Shown here piece after piece: positions 36,058 through 48,461 of a DNA stretch of 64,000 nt. Source of the DNA: Combretum micranthum. Taxonomy: Eukaryota; Streptophyta; Magnoliopsida; Myrtales; Combretaceae. Made by a program: the position numbers and the translations under genes. The DNA is taken from contig JAMXBD010001213.1 of assembly GCA_024138025.1 (NCBI GenBank), positions 372,001-436,000 on the forward strand, read 5' to 3'. The notes beneath the pieces are model-generated. The model searched no databases, was not told the DNA's origin, and was given only the letters and a program-made list of their open reading frames with translations. Each line of letters opens with the position of its first letter. The stretch's first letter is position 1.

Positions 36058-36957
36058 ATGGCTAAAATGTATAGGATATGGAAGGAAGGTCTTAGGTATA
36101 CACGATGGGTGTTGGTGGTGGACCGGATTAGATATGATCCCCTTAGAAGAAGGAGATGGACCATGTTGGAGACTATCTATACAATGGAAAGAATCATGGT
36201 AAAATACAAACGTGAGCCCGTGTTGAGGGAGGTTACTTTATTTTGAAAAATGAAGGAAATCTTACTCATCCATACTAGAGTATGGAATAGTATTAGACCC
36301 TTGTATGTCTATGCCCATGATGACCTAATGGATCATAGAGAGTAGAACATAGTTGATGCTAGGAACTACTTCATGTGGCAGGGAGTATACTTAGACATTA
36401 TACTACCAATCGTAGGGATCTAAACCCCTCATGCTAGTGAGATGAGGATGCAATTACCAAATGAGCCTGTGGAAGAAAATAATAATAATGAGAATGATGA
36501 TGAGAATGAGAATGAGAATAAGAATAAGAATGAAGAGAATGAAAAGGAGGAAGAAGAAGAGGAAGAGGATCCGAATTGGGTTGATGAAGAGGAAGCTAGA
36601 ACACCACCACCTATGATGATAGAGGAGGACCCCAATCATGCGTCAAACCCACAAAATATGGACTTTGACAGAGATTTGGAGATCCCAGATTATGGTAGGA
36701 TAGAAACTAATCCAGACCCAACTATTTGGAGAGATTTTCATGAGGTTAATGAACATGCTAAGGTGACTAATGAGTTAGTCAATGAACCTATGGAAATGGA
36801 GAATAAGGATGAAGCCATATTAAGGGAAGCAAGAGAGACTATGGACCGAATTGGGAAGAATCTGGAAGAGAATTGGGAATATAAGAGAATAGTGAGAATA
36901 AACAAAGAGCAAGAGGAGAAGAAGAAGAGGAGGAGAAGCATGAACAAGAAGAATTGA
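36058..36957 (+). pseudogene. Acidic ORF of unknown function between primer site and gag of E
   Basis: One frame runs from the ATG at 36058 to 36957 (300 codons) with three stops: TGA 36244-36246, TAG 36343-36345 and TAA 36421-36423. The N-terminal part is basic (RYDPLRRRRW). The middle has WNSIRPLYVYAHDDLMDHRE and YFMWQGVYLDIILPIVG, suggesting a folded domain. The C-terminal 171 codons are open and begin with an Asn/Glu-rich run (NNNNENDDENENENKNK, then seven Glu), followed by a charged helical tail rich in Lys/Arg. I do not recognize the family. Its place, after the primer site and before gag, is not where gag-pol should start. It could be an element-specific accessory gene or captured host sequence. 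Confidence 0.55.
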
Positions 36958-37170
36958 CCTGCCCCCCTAGAAGAAGGAGATTGACCGTAAGAGCTTACCT
37001 AAGCCAATTCATCCGTAGGGACAATGGAAGTTCATTTAGTAGAGGTCGACTTCCAAGTCCGACCCCTGATGACTCCGACTGATAAAGAGAAGGGATGGAA
37101 GCAAGTCTAACCCTTATAGTGTAATAGAAATTTTGTTATGAGCAATGCTAGATGTTAATTTGCTCCTAGG
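36958..37170 (+). other. Leader of E between the upstream ORF and solo LTR G2
   Basis: About 210 bases with no clear gene. A short phrase reads like polyprotein (SFSRGRLPSPTPDDSD-like), which may be the decayed end of the upstream ORF in another frame. Confidence 0.4.
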
Positions 37171-40100
37171 TGTCACGCCCCGAAGGGTACCCTAAACGTG
37201 GCAGTCCGCCGTACACAATATTAAAGCCTAAGAATGACCACCTTAGTCACGCGAAGGCTTCCATACTATGTACAAGGCGTCTAACACATAAAGGAGACAA
37301 ATCGGAATGATACATTTTATGTTGATACAATTGAGTAACAATGTAAAGGAAATACAATCCACTATACTCCAAATATAAAACACTATACTTCAAAATACAG
37401 TTCATCAAACTTCAACTACATTCATCCCAAGACTTCACTACATAAAACTATTACAAGGCAAATCGTAAAGCTTAGCCAAAAACTTCAAGCATTGTCATAT
37501 CTTGCCGGAATCCCGAAGTCATTCTCGACTTCAACCATCTCGGTCCCCACTTAGCATTCTTGGAATAACCTGCTCATTTAAACAACTATTGGGTATAAGC
37601 TACACTAGCTTAGTGAGAATTCCCTTAATTCCGTACCATAACAAACAAGTTATTAATCAATCATATGCTATGCATGAACAAACACGTGAGCAAGCAATTA
37701 TGCATGGGTAACCGGAACCCACACACAGAACGGATTTACGCCCTCCGTATCTTGGGTTAGGAATGGTATTGAGTCTACACGACCGCTGCTAGTCCCCAAG
37801 CCCTGGCTCTTAGCACTCGACTCGGCTAGGCTCATACAAGGATGCATACATGCGCCTTAGTACCCGAGAATGAGCTCTGGCACCGGGTCTCCGTACTTAA
37901 ACGAGTCCTCGGACCATACCGATCGACCTGCGTAGGAGTAGCACGCTACCAAATGCAATATGTCTGATGCAATGCATGACCAATTTACCTTTTCTTAGGT
38001 CAAGATATTTATACATTCTTTAGAGTGACCAGGCAATATCATACACATAAATAATATGAACCGTGCAGTTATCCAATCAAATCGTGGTTTCGATATGCTT
38101 TAGTATTCCTTAGCATACATTCATCACAGTCTCATCATATATCCCATCCCCATTCACATCGATTTTTATCTTGTTCCTAAAATTCTAATGCGACTAATTA
38201 CAAGCACAATCAAGGTAACAAAACAAGGAGAAAACTCACTTAGCCATTGGATCACCGGTCTTCTAGTAATAATAATCCGGTGGTAGGGAATCGTCGAACT
38301 CGGGATAACCTAAAAAGGAAGAAATACTCTAATCAGTATTTCAACTCAAACTAATCCAACGACTTCATACGAACTTATCAAATTCGTAATTCGCGTCCTA
38401 AGCGGGAATTCCAACTTAAAACGGCCATAACTTGGTCATTTTAACTCGGAATCTCGCAAATTTTATATCGATTTCTATCTACTTCGGAAGAGCTTTCTAA
38501 ATACGAAGTTTAAATCAAGTTTTGAAAATATCTAAGCCTCGGAAACGAGGGATCAGATCTGTACAGCGGGTATATAGATTCCGAAAATGCGGTTTTCATG
38601 AATGCACTTGAGATTCCTAAGTGTAAAATGATACTAAATGCAATGGTAATGATTTTCCCTATCATGAATGTCATGATGTGAACTTTAATGAGTCTATGTT
38701 CTTATAACTTTTTAGATTTAAAGAATTTGAAAATAAACTTTTCTTAGAAACCATTTCATACCAAAGTTTAGTAAGTGAATTCACTACACTTGACCACAAC
38801 TACATATTACAAGGATTTTCTTTAGAAAAAATCTACTTTGTTTAAAGAAATTTTGACCCTTATATTAGTTATATCCTAAGGCATTTATTTCTTTAATAAA
38901 ATCCACATTTGTAAACTTTTAAGTGGGTCTTTTACTATGGGGTTTCCAAAAATCCGAATTTAGAAAATTGCACTTTCAAGTTGATTCCTTTGAGAAAAAT
39001 ATATTTTATACTCAAAACTTTAAGTATTTATTATACTCATACCCTAAGGACTTCATTTGTTTAAGAAAATACCATTTTTGAAGTTGGAAAAATAGTGTTT
39101 TCTAACCCTACATCCATTATTACGAATTTTGTCTACATGACTTTTAGCTCAAAACTTCTATTAGACTTCATTTCTTGTTTCCAACATTTTCTTTAGAAAA
39201 ATCTCATTTAACTCATGAAAAATACTACCAAACATTATCTATTACCCATAGGCTTCATTTCTCTTGTAAAATACATGTTTAGAAGTTGATAAAAGTGTTT
39301 TTATCCTAGGTTTCAAAGTCATCCGAATTTACACAACTTCATATTTTGAAAAGTGTTTTCCTTTTTGACTTTATTAACTTATCTAACCATAGATCTACAT
39401 ACTAGGAGGGTGATTTACTAAAGAAAAAAGCATTAAAGACTATTAATGCACATAAACACAAAATAGAAATGAAACCTTAAATGCCTACATGATCATGAGT
39501 AGTAATATGATGGATCTACTTTATCAAATGCTTAGATGAGTTTTGAAAACATAAAAACTATATTTTTATAAAAGATCTTTGTTTAAGAACGCTTTTTGTT
39601 GAAGGAACATCAAGCTTTTGGTATGAAAGCTTCTTTAAAAGTTAGATCCACTTTGTAATGGTTCGGGATTTTTGTTTTGATATCTCATTGTCCCTACTAA
39701 AAGATCATGGGGACATGGAGTTGAAATATCCAAAAATCACTTAGCCATAACAAAGTTTTATGAGTGGAAAGGATGGAACTTTACTTACTTGAAGAGAAAT
39801 AGAGGATGAAAAGAAGAAATGGGAGTTGTGAGTGTGTGTGTGGGGGCTTGTAATGTTTCGGCCAAGAGGGGAAAAATGAGAGGACTTTGAGAGCTTTTCC
39901 ACTTTGTGAAGTTTGGAAAATGAGTGAATGAAGAAAGAGAGAGAAAATATGGCTTAAATATAAAGTGGGTTTAGGTTAAAAGAAGAAGAAAATTTCAAAT
40001 TGAAGCATGGAGGGGGGACTATTCACGTCGATCACTATTCATGAGGGGGGGAGAAAAAGTTTGATTTTTACTTTAGTTTGATTGATTTAACTTGATGTGA

Positions 40101-41947
40101 AATTGTTAAGAGTGTAAGAGAAGTTAAGGGACAAAAGTTATGGAAGAATGGGGTTGATTTGAGTGATGGTAAGGGTTAGACTTGTAGGGTAGGCTAATAG
40201 GTAGACTAGGTAGTACTTTATGAATAGTAGGGAATAGTTGACAAGACAATTTAATTTCCGGTAGTAATGAAATACGAATAAAAAGGCTATAACTGTTTTT
40301 TCATAAGCCGGAAAATTATGAAAAATATATTTTTGAAATCCTTATTTTATTTCGATTCAAATGAGTATTCATAAGGAAAGTTTTGAAATTCTAGTTCCGA
40401 GGCACGCTTTTCTATAATGGGTCTCGGGATGACCCGGAATTGAGATTTTCTCAAAATCTGATATTTTCTTGGTTTGAAATATAATCAAGAACTATATTCA
40501 AAATCAATTTTTCTTATAAGAGTTTCTTATTTGGAAATCGAGGAAAAGCCGGATTTAGGGTTCCTAGGTCTTTCTTATAACGCTTTGAACTAAACCGGTT
40601 TAGGGTTTCATTTTCTGGTTTTCGAAGTTGACTCGATTACTAGAAAACCCGGGGTATAAAAATAATAATAATAATAAAATTGTGTAATGAAATAAAATGA
40701 ATAGTGCAAAAGATAATCAATTACCGGTAGAAATGAAAATACGGTAAAAAGGTTATAACTGTAACTTTTATAACCCGAAAAATTATATAACTGATATATT
40801 TAGAAATCTCGTGGAATTACGTGTCTAACGGTACTAATGGTATATTTTTGATATCTCGAGTCCCGGGACACGCTTTTCGAAGTCTGTATCCGAACGGGTT
40901 CGAGATAGGTCAAAAATTTACCAATCTGATATTTGTGAACAAACTTATATTACTACGAGCTATTCCACTTATTTAAACTACCTCGGCCTCTAGGTTAAGG
41001 GCACTAGATTGCCGGACTTAAGCTATTGCATTCCGGTTAGGGTTTCCGAGTGATTTTCCGGTTTAGACCTTTGCCAATTTGGAAACTGATATTTACGTTT
41101 ATATAACATCTGTAGTTGAGAAATTTATTTCAAATTTTATTTTTATAAGCATTTAATATCTCTTACTGCATTCGGAAATCTTGAATTGAATTATTATATC
41201 CGGAGTAATATCGGTAATGGTTACCGGATATGATTTTCTTGAGTTTGAGTCAAATATCGATTTTTGGAATGATTTTGGGGAAATCTTGATATTTATAATT
41301 TTCTTTGAAAAAGGATCTTCATAGTGTTTTGTTTTCGAATTTATTTTGCTTCGATTTAAGGTTTTAAACAATTAGTCAACTTAAGGATTTTAATTTGTTA
41401 TTTTGTTTCTTGAATTCTTTCTTCTTAAGATTACGAGATTTCAATTTCTAACTCATTCTATGATTCTTGAAAGTTTGATTTGATCGTTAGGGCTTTATTG
41501 TGATTTCCGTCTCTTAGGATTATTAGTCTGGTTGTTTGGGGAATTTCCAAAGTCTATATTTTATTATTGGCAGATAAAGTTTTCTTAATCGTGCCAAAGC
41601 CTAGTTATGGAATTGGCCTTTGGTGATCTCCTGATCCTTCAAATTGTCATGTTATGGATTAACTTGCTTTTTAGCAAATTATCACTATGTTTTATTTTTA
41701 TCCCGATTTTTATGAATTATAGATTAGGTAAGAAGTTTATCTTACGTAAGGTTTTTTTTTTTTTTTTTGGACTTAAGGACCTTTGTAGTCCTTATATTAT
41801 TTTTTGATTTTGTCAAGACTAATGAATTCTTACTTTCGTTTATATTTCGGGACTCGTTCAAAGTTTGGTTTTAATTTGGAGTGATTTTTAGGGTTTATTT
41901 TCGAAGTTCATTTTGGAATTATTTACTGAAATTTTCGAGGGCTTACA
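37171..41947 (-). mobile_element. Chimeric solo LTR G2, 4,777 bp
   Basis: TGTCACGCCC...GAGGGCTTACA with the perfect duplication CTAGG (37166-37170 and 41948-41952). From 37171 to about 40656 it matches LTR A3 in inverted orientation down to A3's own start (a CCCGGGG box at about 40649-40655). From there to 41947 it matches the first part of the G1/5'-LTR-of-E type. It is therefore an A3-like LTR with an extra 1.3 kb 5' segment. The outer duplication shows that the fusion inserted as one unit. Confidence 0.93.
39953..39962 (-). promoter_or_regulatory. Likely TATA box of LTR G2
   Basis: The minus strand reads TATATTTAAG, followed by a CT-rich tract, equivalent to 17096 in A3. Confidence 0.5.
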
Positions 41948-41952
41948 CTAGG

Positions 41953-42483
41953 TTCTTTAACAGATTTAGTATGATGTAACTTTTGTCTTTTATCTTTTGT
42001 TTTTGTTAATCGATTAGCAAGATGATGAAAAAGGATTGATTCTAGAATAGTGGTATGGCAAGTTTTGTGTATTTAAGGTAAAAATCTTGACTCATGCAAG
42101 ACATCGCTTATCTAATGAAATCCTATATGTTTTGTCTCAAGGAAGAAATATTACCTTTTCTCAATATGAGTAATAACATATTGCAACTAATTAAAAGTTT
42201 ATGCTATAATCATAAAAGATAATAATCAATTTTAGGACACATGAGCATCATCTCATTCGTCGCATCATCATGGTTGATTTTAACCTTGTGATTTTACAAT
42301 GAGCATTGGTGCTTAAATGTTTTCTTTAAGTCGTTATTGAGATTTCATTATTTTGAATTCCTATTTTAATCCTTTGGTTTTGTAAAGATTTAGTTGATTA
42401 TGTAAATTCCATGATTTCAAGTTAAAACTTATAACACAGACTTAAAGCAAAACTTTAAAACTTACAAAATAATGTACAAATAG
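41953..42483 (+). other. Leader of E upstream of gag
   Basis: About 530 AT-rich bases without a convincing ORF. It continues directly from 37170 when G2 and one CTAGG copy are removed. Confidence 0.5.
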
Positions 42484-43652
42484 ATGAAACCGACGGATTC
42501 ACAATCGAGAGCAAGAACCTCTCCCGAATGAAGCAATTAATGAGAACCAACCATCTATACCTCAACCAAACTAACTGGGAGTAGCACCACAAAATCCACA
42601 AAATGAGGTGATGAATGCGATTGGACAATTGGCCAATCTCCTAAATACATTCATCTAAAATCAAAATCAGAATCAGAACTCGTACCCAGAACAAAGTGTA
42701 AGGGATTTTGCCTAGCTGCCACCACCACTTGTAGATCACCGAGAAGTGACTGCTGAGGCCCCAGCCTTACTGGAGGAGCATTCTTACAATGCACCCTTAC
42801 CACTACCTCCACCCTATAGAAGGCTTTACCGAAACTCTCTACAAGATTTTATAAAGAGCAACTGGTATTTTGATGGAGCTTTCGGCAAACCCGACGAAGC
42901 CAAAGATTGGCTGGCTCAAGTTGCGTGCACTTTTATAGCTTTTGAGATTCCACCATAACTCTAGTTGGAATATGGAACTTATATGCTGAGATATAATGCA
43001 AGAGTCTGGTGGGAATCTAAAAGAAGGAGCTTAGCCCCACCTGTCACGTTGGAGTCTTTTCGTAGAGAATTCTTGGAAAACTATTTTCCTTCCAGTCTGA
43101 GAGTGAAGTACAGTGCAGACTTCTTGCATGTTAAGTAAAGGGGTAGAACAATAGAACAATATGAGACCGAGTTCACTCATAGCAGCTAAATCTTTTAGGG
43201 ATGGCAAAGAGCTAAAGAAGTAAGTATTTCTTGGAGGTCTAGATGAGGACCTAAGGATTAAGCTAGAGGAGATTGTAATAAAAACCTACCTGGAGTTGGT
43301 AGAAAAAACTCGGGTAATTGATGGAGCTAAGAAGAGGAAGTACCAAGAACCTGACAAGAGAGTGTTTGGAAAGAGGCCGCTCGACGCCTTGAGTTCAGGG
43401 TTTAAAGGAAAGAGGTATAAGCCCTACCATGGGTTTAAGGACAATGCTAGTGGGAAGCCAAATAAATCAAAGGCTAATATCACTTGCTGGAAGTGTAAAG
43501 AGGTCTATTACCCTAGGCAGTATCCGCAGCTGAGAAATAAATGTTACTATTGTGGTGAGTCTGGCCACATGGTCTATGCTTGTCCAAAGAAGATGGCAGT
43601 TACCTACTTTATCTACAAGGAAAAAGGACATTTGGCCATAGAATGCTCTTAG
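42484..43652 (+). pseudogene. gag: gag of E
   Basis: The likely start is the ATG at 42484 (MKPTDSQSRARTSPE), stopped after 15 codons. The frame used at 42602-42958 reads NAIGQLANLL, a Pro-rich stretch and then FIKSNWYFDGAFGKPDEAKDW with internal stops. It continues after 42958 with YMLRYNARVWWESKRRSL and FRREFLENYFPSSLR, which is the capsid region. From 43296 to 43652 comes a basic stretch and then zinc knuckles: a degenerate CWKCKEVYYPRQYP, an intact CYYCGESGHMVYAC, and YFIYKEKGHLAIEC, which has lost its first Cys. Gag would form the particle and bind RNA. Several stops and frame changes make it a pseudogene. Confidence 0.88.
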
Positions 43653-44002
43653 AGAAAGAGCATGGCAACTCTACCTTTTGGAACATCGGACAATACAAGC
43701 ACCATGAAATCTGGAAGTAAGAGTACAAGTCATGCATCAGCCATGCACGGGATGAGCTCTACAATTTTGAAGGTCAGTGGATGGTCAAAGAAGACGATGA
43801 TGATGAAATGGATCTGGTAGCTATGAACTATGGTAGCAGTGATGATGCCGGCTTAGTCACAGGTTAATCGCGAAACCCTCTTTAAAGTTAAAATTTCCTT
43901 AATTGCCAGTTTTTGTAAAAACTTAAAACTTGTAAAAAGAAAATTTAAAACTCTAAGCATAGGATAAATTAGTTGTGAGAGCGATGTAAGATCGAGTAGT
44001 GA
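43653..44002 (+). other. Degraded link between gag and protease of E
   Basis: Polyprotein linker with stops in all frames. A GAT/GAA-rich stretch at 43780-43815 recalls the acidic linkers seen before protease in related elements. No separate gene is seen. Confidence 0.5.
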
Positions 44003-44146
44003 TGGACGTTTGTTGAATATAGGACACACACGGTGAATGAGAGTAAGGCTTATGTTTTGTTTGACATGGGAGCAACCCACTCGTTCGTCATCACTAGTTT
44101 GGTTGGACGACTTGGGTTACCGATAGATACGACCACCACTAGCTTG
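44003..44146 (+). pseudogene. pol (PR): Protease of E, N-terminal part
   Basis: Reads NESKAYVLFDMGATHSFV, the aspartic protease active-site block of chromoviruses with Met for the usual Thr or Ser after Asp. It is cut after GRLGLPID by the LTR insertion at 44147 and resumes at 59008 in a compatible frame. Confidence 0.8.
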
Positions 44147-45310
44147 TGTCACGCCCCGAAGGATACCCTAAACGTGGCAGTCCGTCACATATAATATCAA
44201 AACTTAAGAATGACTATCTTAGTCACTCGAAAGCCTTAGTATTACATGTAAAGAATTTAGCACGGTAATAGGAGACGCTTTTGGGAAGCATAGTTTAAGC
44301 AAGTAAAAATGAATACAAGAATCCATAAATAAAATATATTATATCATTAATAACCAAAGGTCTATTACATGATTTCTTAGGAGCACACCCCTACTTATCC
44401 CAAAGATCGTAATAGTCTTTACAACATTCAAATACTATATTAAAGATTTCAAAGGAATTTTAATCTAAATCTCCAAGTAGATTTCCTCTAAAAGCTTCAA
44501 TAGAAAACTTACGCGAATATGAGGAGACCTCGGGTACAAAAATAGGTGTTCCTGAGAATATAAATTCCTATAAGGGCGTAAGTTTATGGGCTTAGTGAGT
44601 AAATCCTAACAATTCATACTCAAAGTAAATTATCAACCAAGTTTATTAGTCAAGCAAATGGAATGCAACAACCACGTGAGCATACAAGACCTATGACTGT
44701 CACGCCCCGTAGGGTATCCTAAACGTAACAGCCCGCCACATACTAAGTAAGACTCTCGAGTTCCCTACCCGGGGCCTTCGAAAGTCTTAAGTAGATGTAA
44801 AGCATTCCTTTACGACAATAGAATACTTCAACAAATGGAGTTTAAACAGTTTAACAAGGCATTCATTAGCCATAGATAATAAATCAAAACGCATAAATTT
44901 TTAAGGTTTACAAAATCTAAGGGGCATTCCCCCGCAAAAGAATAACAGTCTATTACAGTCATCCAGAGTCCTTAGTTTCCAATGGAAGTCTATACAAAAG
45001 AAATGAATCAAACTTCTATGGGAAACTCCTATCTCGGGTACCTGCGCTGTGGCTTGTCTTGGCCTAAGCCATAAAACTCATGCTGCAAAAGATAAACACT
45101 ATCGGGGCGTAAGCTAACTAGCTTAGTGAGTAATACTTCCATAACGCAATTAGATACAATCATTCAAGCAAGTGATTATTCAAGCAAGTGTATGCACCAT
45201 ACAAATGAAATCAACAAACATATGACCAACCGGAAATCATATGTGGATGGACTTTCGCCCTCCATCCCGGGTTAGCAGATTAACGAATCCTGCGGTACGA
45301 CGCTGTTTAA

Positions 45311-45425
45311 GCTCACGGTCAACTGATTTAAAAGCTCGTTTTATGGATCACGATTAACCTCACATTCGTTTTATGGATCACGATTAACCTCACATTCGTT
45401 TTATGGGTCATGAAAACCAACCAAT
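45311..45425 (-). repeat. Three subrepeats in LTR A4
   Basis: Units of TTTTATGGATCACGATTAACC type, the inverted form of those at 52078-52205. Confidence 0.8.
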
Positions 45426-47531
45426 GCAAATGCTCCAACCCCATTGTGACATGAATGAACTCAGTTTATAGTCGGAGTCGAATAGTCATTAATTCGATTC
45501 TTTTAAGTGACCAACAAGTATACGCAGACATTCATCATATGATTCTAATAAAACAGTCAATATCTTAACACCCGGTTTCGATATGCCTTAAGCTCCATTT
45601 CACATATCAACAATTAACAACATAAATAATTCCCACATACCCCATCATGCTTGTACAATTCCTTTTATCTTTGCCTACATCACTAGTGCCACTACATTAC
45701 ATTCACAAGCATTAATTGAGAGTGGAAGTAAACTCACTCGGCCATGGGACAACAAACTTCTAATAATAATAATCGGGAGGTAGAGTGTCGTCCTGCTCGG
45801 GATCACCTACCAAACAAGAATAATCCCTATGAGATTCTCACCATGTAATTAGATCAACTATACATCTAGACTAGTCGAATTCGGATTTCTCGCTACTTTC
45901 GGAAGTTCCGACTTAAAACGGCCATAACTTGGTCATTTTAACTCGGAATTTCGCAAACTTTATATCGATCTTCATCTACTTCGAAAGATCTATCTAATTC
46001 AAGTATTAAATCCAAGTTTTGAAATTAATAGGGTCACGGAACAGTGGGATCAGTTTTGTCCCGCAATTGACCCAATTTCGAAAATTTGCTTTGTCTTTGA
46101 TAAAAAGTATTCCTAAATGTTGATTCATGCATGAATGATATGGGGATGAACTACTAATGTGTATGCCATGTAATGAACTCAACTTGTGCATGGTCATGAT
46201 GATTTTTGTAGTAATAATCTTTTGGGAACTCCTAAGTTTTGGGGAAAGTTTCATAAAGGTTAATTCTAAGAAGTTATTTTCCCCACTTTATACTCCTTAG
46301 GGTTTCTTTGGTTTTTAATCTTGTAATCTACTTATTATTTGACTAAAAATAGGTTCTCAAAGTCTATAATAGTCATGGCCTCCATTCATGCACAAAAATT
46401 CACATTTTTCATTTGGTAAACATGTTTTCAAATAAGCTAATTGTAAAAATCCGAATTTTCCAAATTTTCTTTTCTTACATTTTTCTTAAGGGAAATCTAG
46501 TCTAATGCATTAAAAATTGGGGCTTCAATGTATACATTATCTAAGGACTTCATTTAGCTTATAAAACATTCATTTTAGGCTTAAATACTAAGTGTTTATT
46601 TAGGCGTTACAAAAAGTTACGAATTTGACTACACAATTAAAGTCAACACTTTCCACTTCTAACTTCACCTCTTGTTTTTCTTATTTTTATTATGCCTAAC
46701 TCATCTAAACTCATGAAAATAATTCCTTCAACATGTCTATTACACATACCCTTCATTTTTCTTATGAAATATAATTTAAAATTGATTTTTGAGGTCTTTA
46801 GGGTAGGGTTTCCATTTCATCCGAATTTTCAACCTTCCATATCTAACAAAGTCTTTCCTTTTTCAATGGTCTTGCCTTCTACATGTCAAGATGCACTATC
46901 TATCATCACTATATATGAACAAGACTACATTTTTGTGGTCATCAATGCATGAAAGTGAAAATAGCTCTATGATCATACATGTAAATGACAATGTGGGTAG
47001 CTAAACTTTAGATCTACTAAGTATGATGCATAAATCATGGATCTCATGGCATGAATAACAATATATATGCAAGATCACTACTTTACATGCATGAACAAGG
47101 TGAGATCTTAACATAAGCTCATCTAAACACTAGATCCATGTCTTGTGATGGCTTGTTATTCTTGTTCATGTGTTTTCATGTCCCTAGCATGAGCTCATTG
47201 GGATTAAATGAGAAAACACACAAGATATAGCTTTGCCATTACAAGAGTAGGAAGAAACAAAGCTTAAATACACATACCAATGGAGTCTTGAAGTGAAATG
47301 AGAAGAAAACAAAGTTGAAAATGTGAGGAAGGGGAAGGGGCAAGCTCACGGCATCTAGAGGGAGAAAGAGGAGAGTTTTGCTCTTTTCAAAAGTTAAAAT
47401 GAGGAGAAAATGAGAAGAGAGAGAGAATATTATGTATATATATCAAATAAATTAGGGTTTAGCTTTATTAAATGAGATGAAAATAATTAAATGGGGGGAA
47501 AAAGAACAAAAGGGGCGCCGGCCATCATGTA

Positions 47532-47562
<31 letters not shown>
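47532..47562. repeat. 31-base poly-G run in LTR A4
   Basis: An uninterrupted G run followed by TGGGG and GT-rich sequence. The equivalent position of the F LTR (about 50070-50090) has a shorter C run, so the tract varies in length between copies. Confidence 0.9.
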
Positions 47563-47563
<1 letters not shown>

Positions 47564-48220
47564 GGGGTGTGGTGGTGTGTGTGTGTTTAAAAAAAAATTT
47601 TGATATTTGTAATTTAGTAAATGAATTTGTAATAAATGTAATAATTGTTTAAGAGACAAAATTTCTTGGAAAAGAAAATTGAAATGAGTAGTTGTAAGGA
47701 TGTAAGAATAGGGTATGGGTAGTGTGTAGTGTAGGTTGTACTTGTGAATAGTAGACAAGACATCTACTTTACGGTTGTTCCGAAAACACGAGAAAAGCTA
47801 TAACTGTAATCTTTATAGCTCGGAAAATTATGAAATTGATATTTTTGGAATCCTTATAAAATTACGGTTCTAATGAATATTCCGGAATATTTCTGAATCC
47901 GTGGCCCGGGGCACGCTTTTCCGTAATTGGGCTCGGGAAGGCCCGGAATTGAAAAATTCCCGAATTTAAAACTTTCAAAGGTTTGAAATGTACTTTGGAA
48001 CAACAATTCAAATTCATTCACTCCAAAATATTTATTTTACTATGAAACCGAAGGAAAGCCGGATTTAGGGTTCCTAGGCTCCTTTACTAGACTCAATCTG
48101 ATCGGGCTAGGGTTTCGTTTCGACTCCTGGGGTTTCCTAGCTACTGAGAATTACCGGGGTTTACAACGACTTTCTGAGAATCATATCTTAAATGAATTAC
48201 TCCCTTTATTCGGGGTTAAG

Positions 48221-48461
48221 TGCTGCCTTTGGGGCAGGCAAAAGCCTTAGGTCTGGGGTTCGAATCCTAGAGTCTGCAGACTAGGTTCAACTCTGCCTAA
48301 GGGTAACAATACCTATAGTGCCCGTGATACCCTGCGGGGCATGCGTTGGTTGGGGTCACCATGATGTAATGGTGGTGTCGGCCATTACCATTAGGGGGCT
48401 AGCGGTGGTTGTCTGCCCTGGCATCGCATCGCCGTCGCCTGCAGGGGCGAGGTGTGACATA
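48221..48461 (+). mobile_element. SINE copy S6, 5'-truncated, at a chimeric joint
   Basis: TGCTGCCTTTGGGGCAGGC, B box GGTTCGAATCC and an end of GAGGTGTGACATA, like S4 and S5, but the A-box part is missing. Sequence to its left belongs to LTR C2; sequence to its right is integrase coding DNA of fragment F. No matching short repeats flank it. Confidence 0.8.

Larger units (their letters stand above)
44698..48165 (-). mobile_element. Solo LTR A4, 3,468 bp
   Basis: TGTCACGCCCCGTAGGG...CCGGGGTTTACA. The flanks ATGAC (44693-44697) and ACGAC (48166-48170) agree at four of five bases. Sequence on both sides continues LTR C2. It contains three subrepeats at 45311-45425, the conserved block at 45918-45995 and a 31-base G run at 47532-47562. 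It lies in inverted orientation to the F LTR at 49421-52772, 1.26 kb away. Confidence 0.87.

Noticed and set aside
36429..36957. Antisense open frames opposite the acidic ORF (36429-36639 and 36738-36947)
   Set aside because: They are the Phe/Leu/Ser/Ile-rich complement of GAA/AAT-rich codons. The plus-strand frame is longer and lies in the sense of element E.
41607..41807. Small hydrophobic protein candidate (also 24066-24299)
   Set aside because: Chance open frames in T-rich LTR sequence, inside units already explained as LTRs and not kept in related copies.
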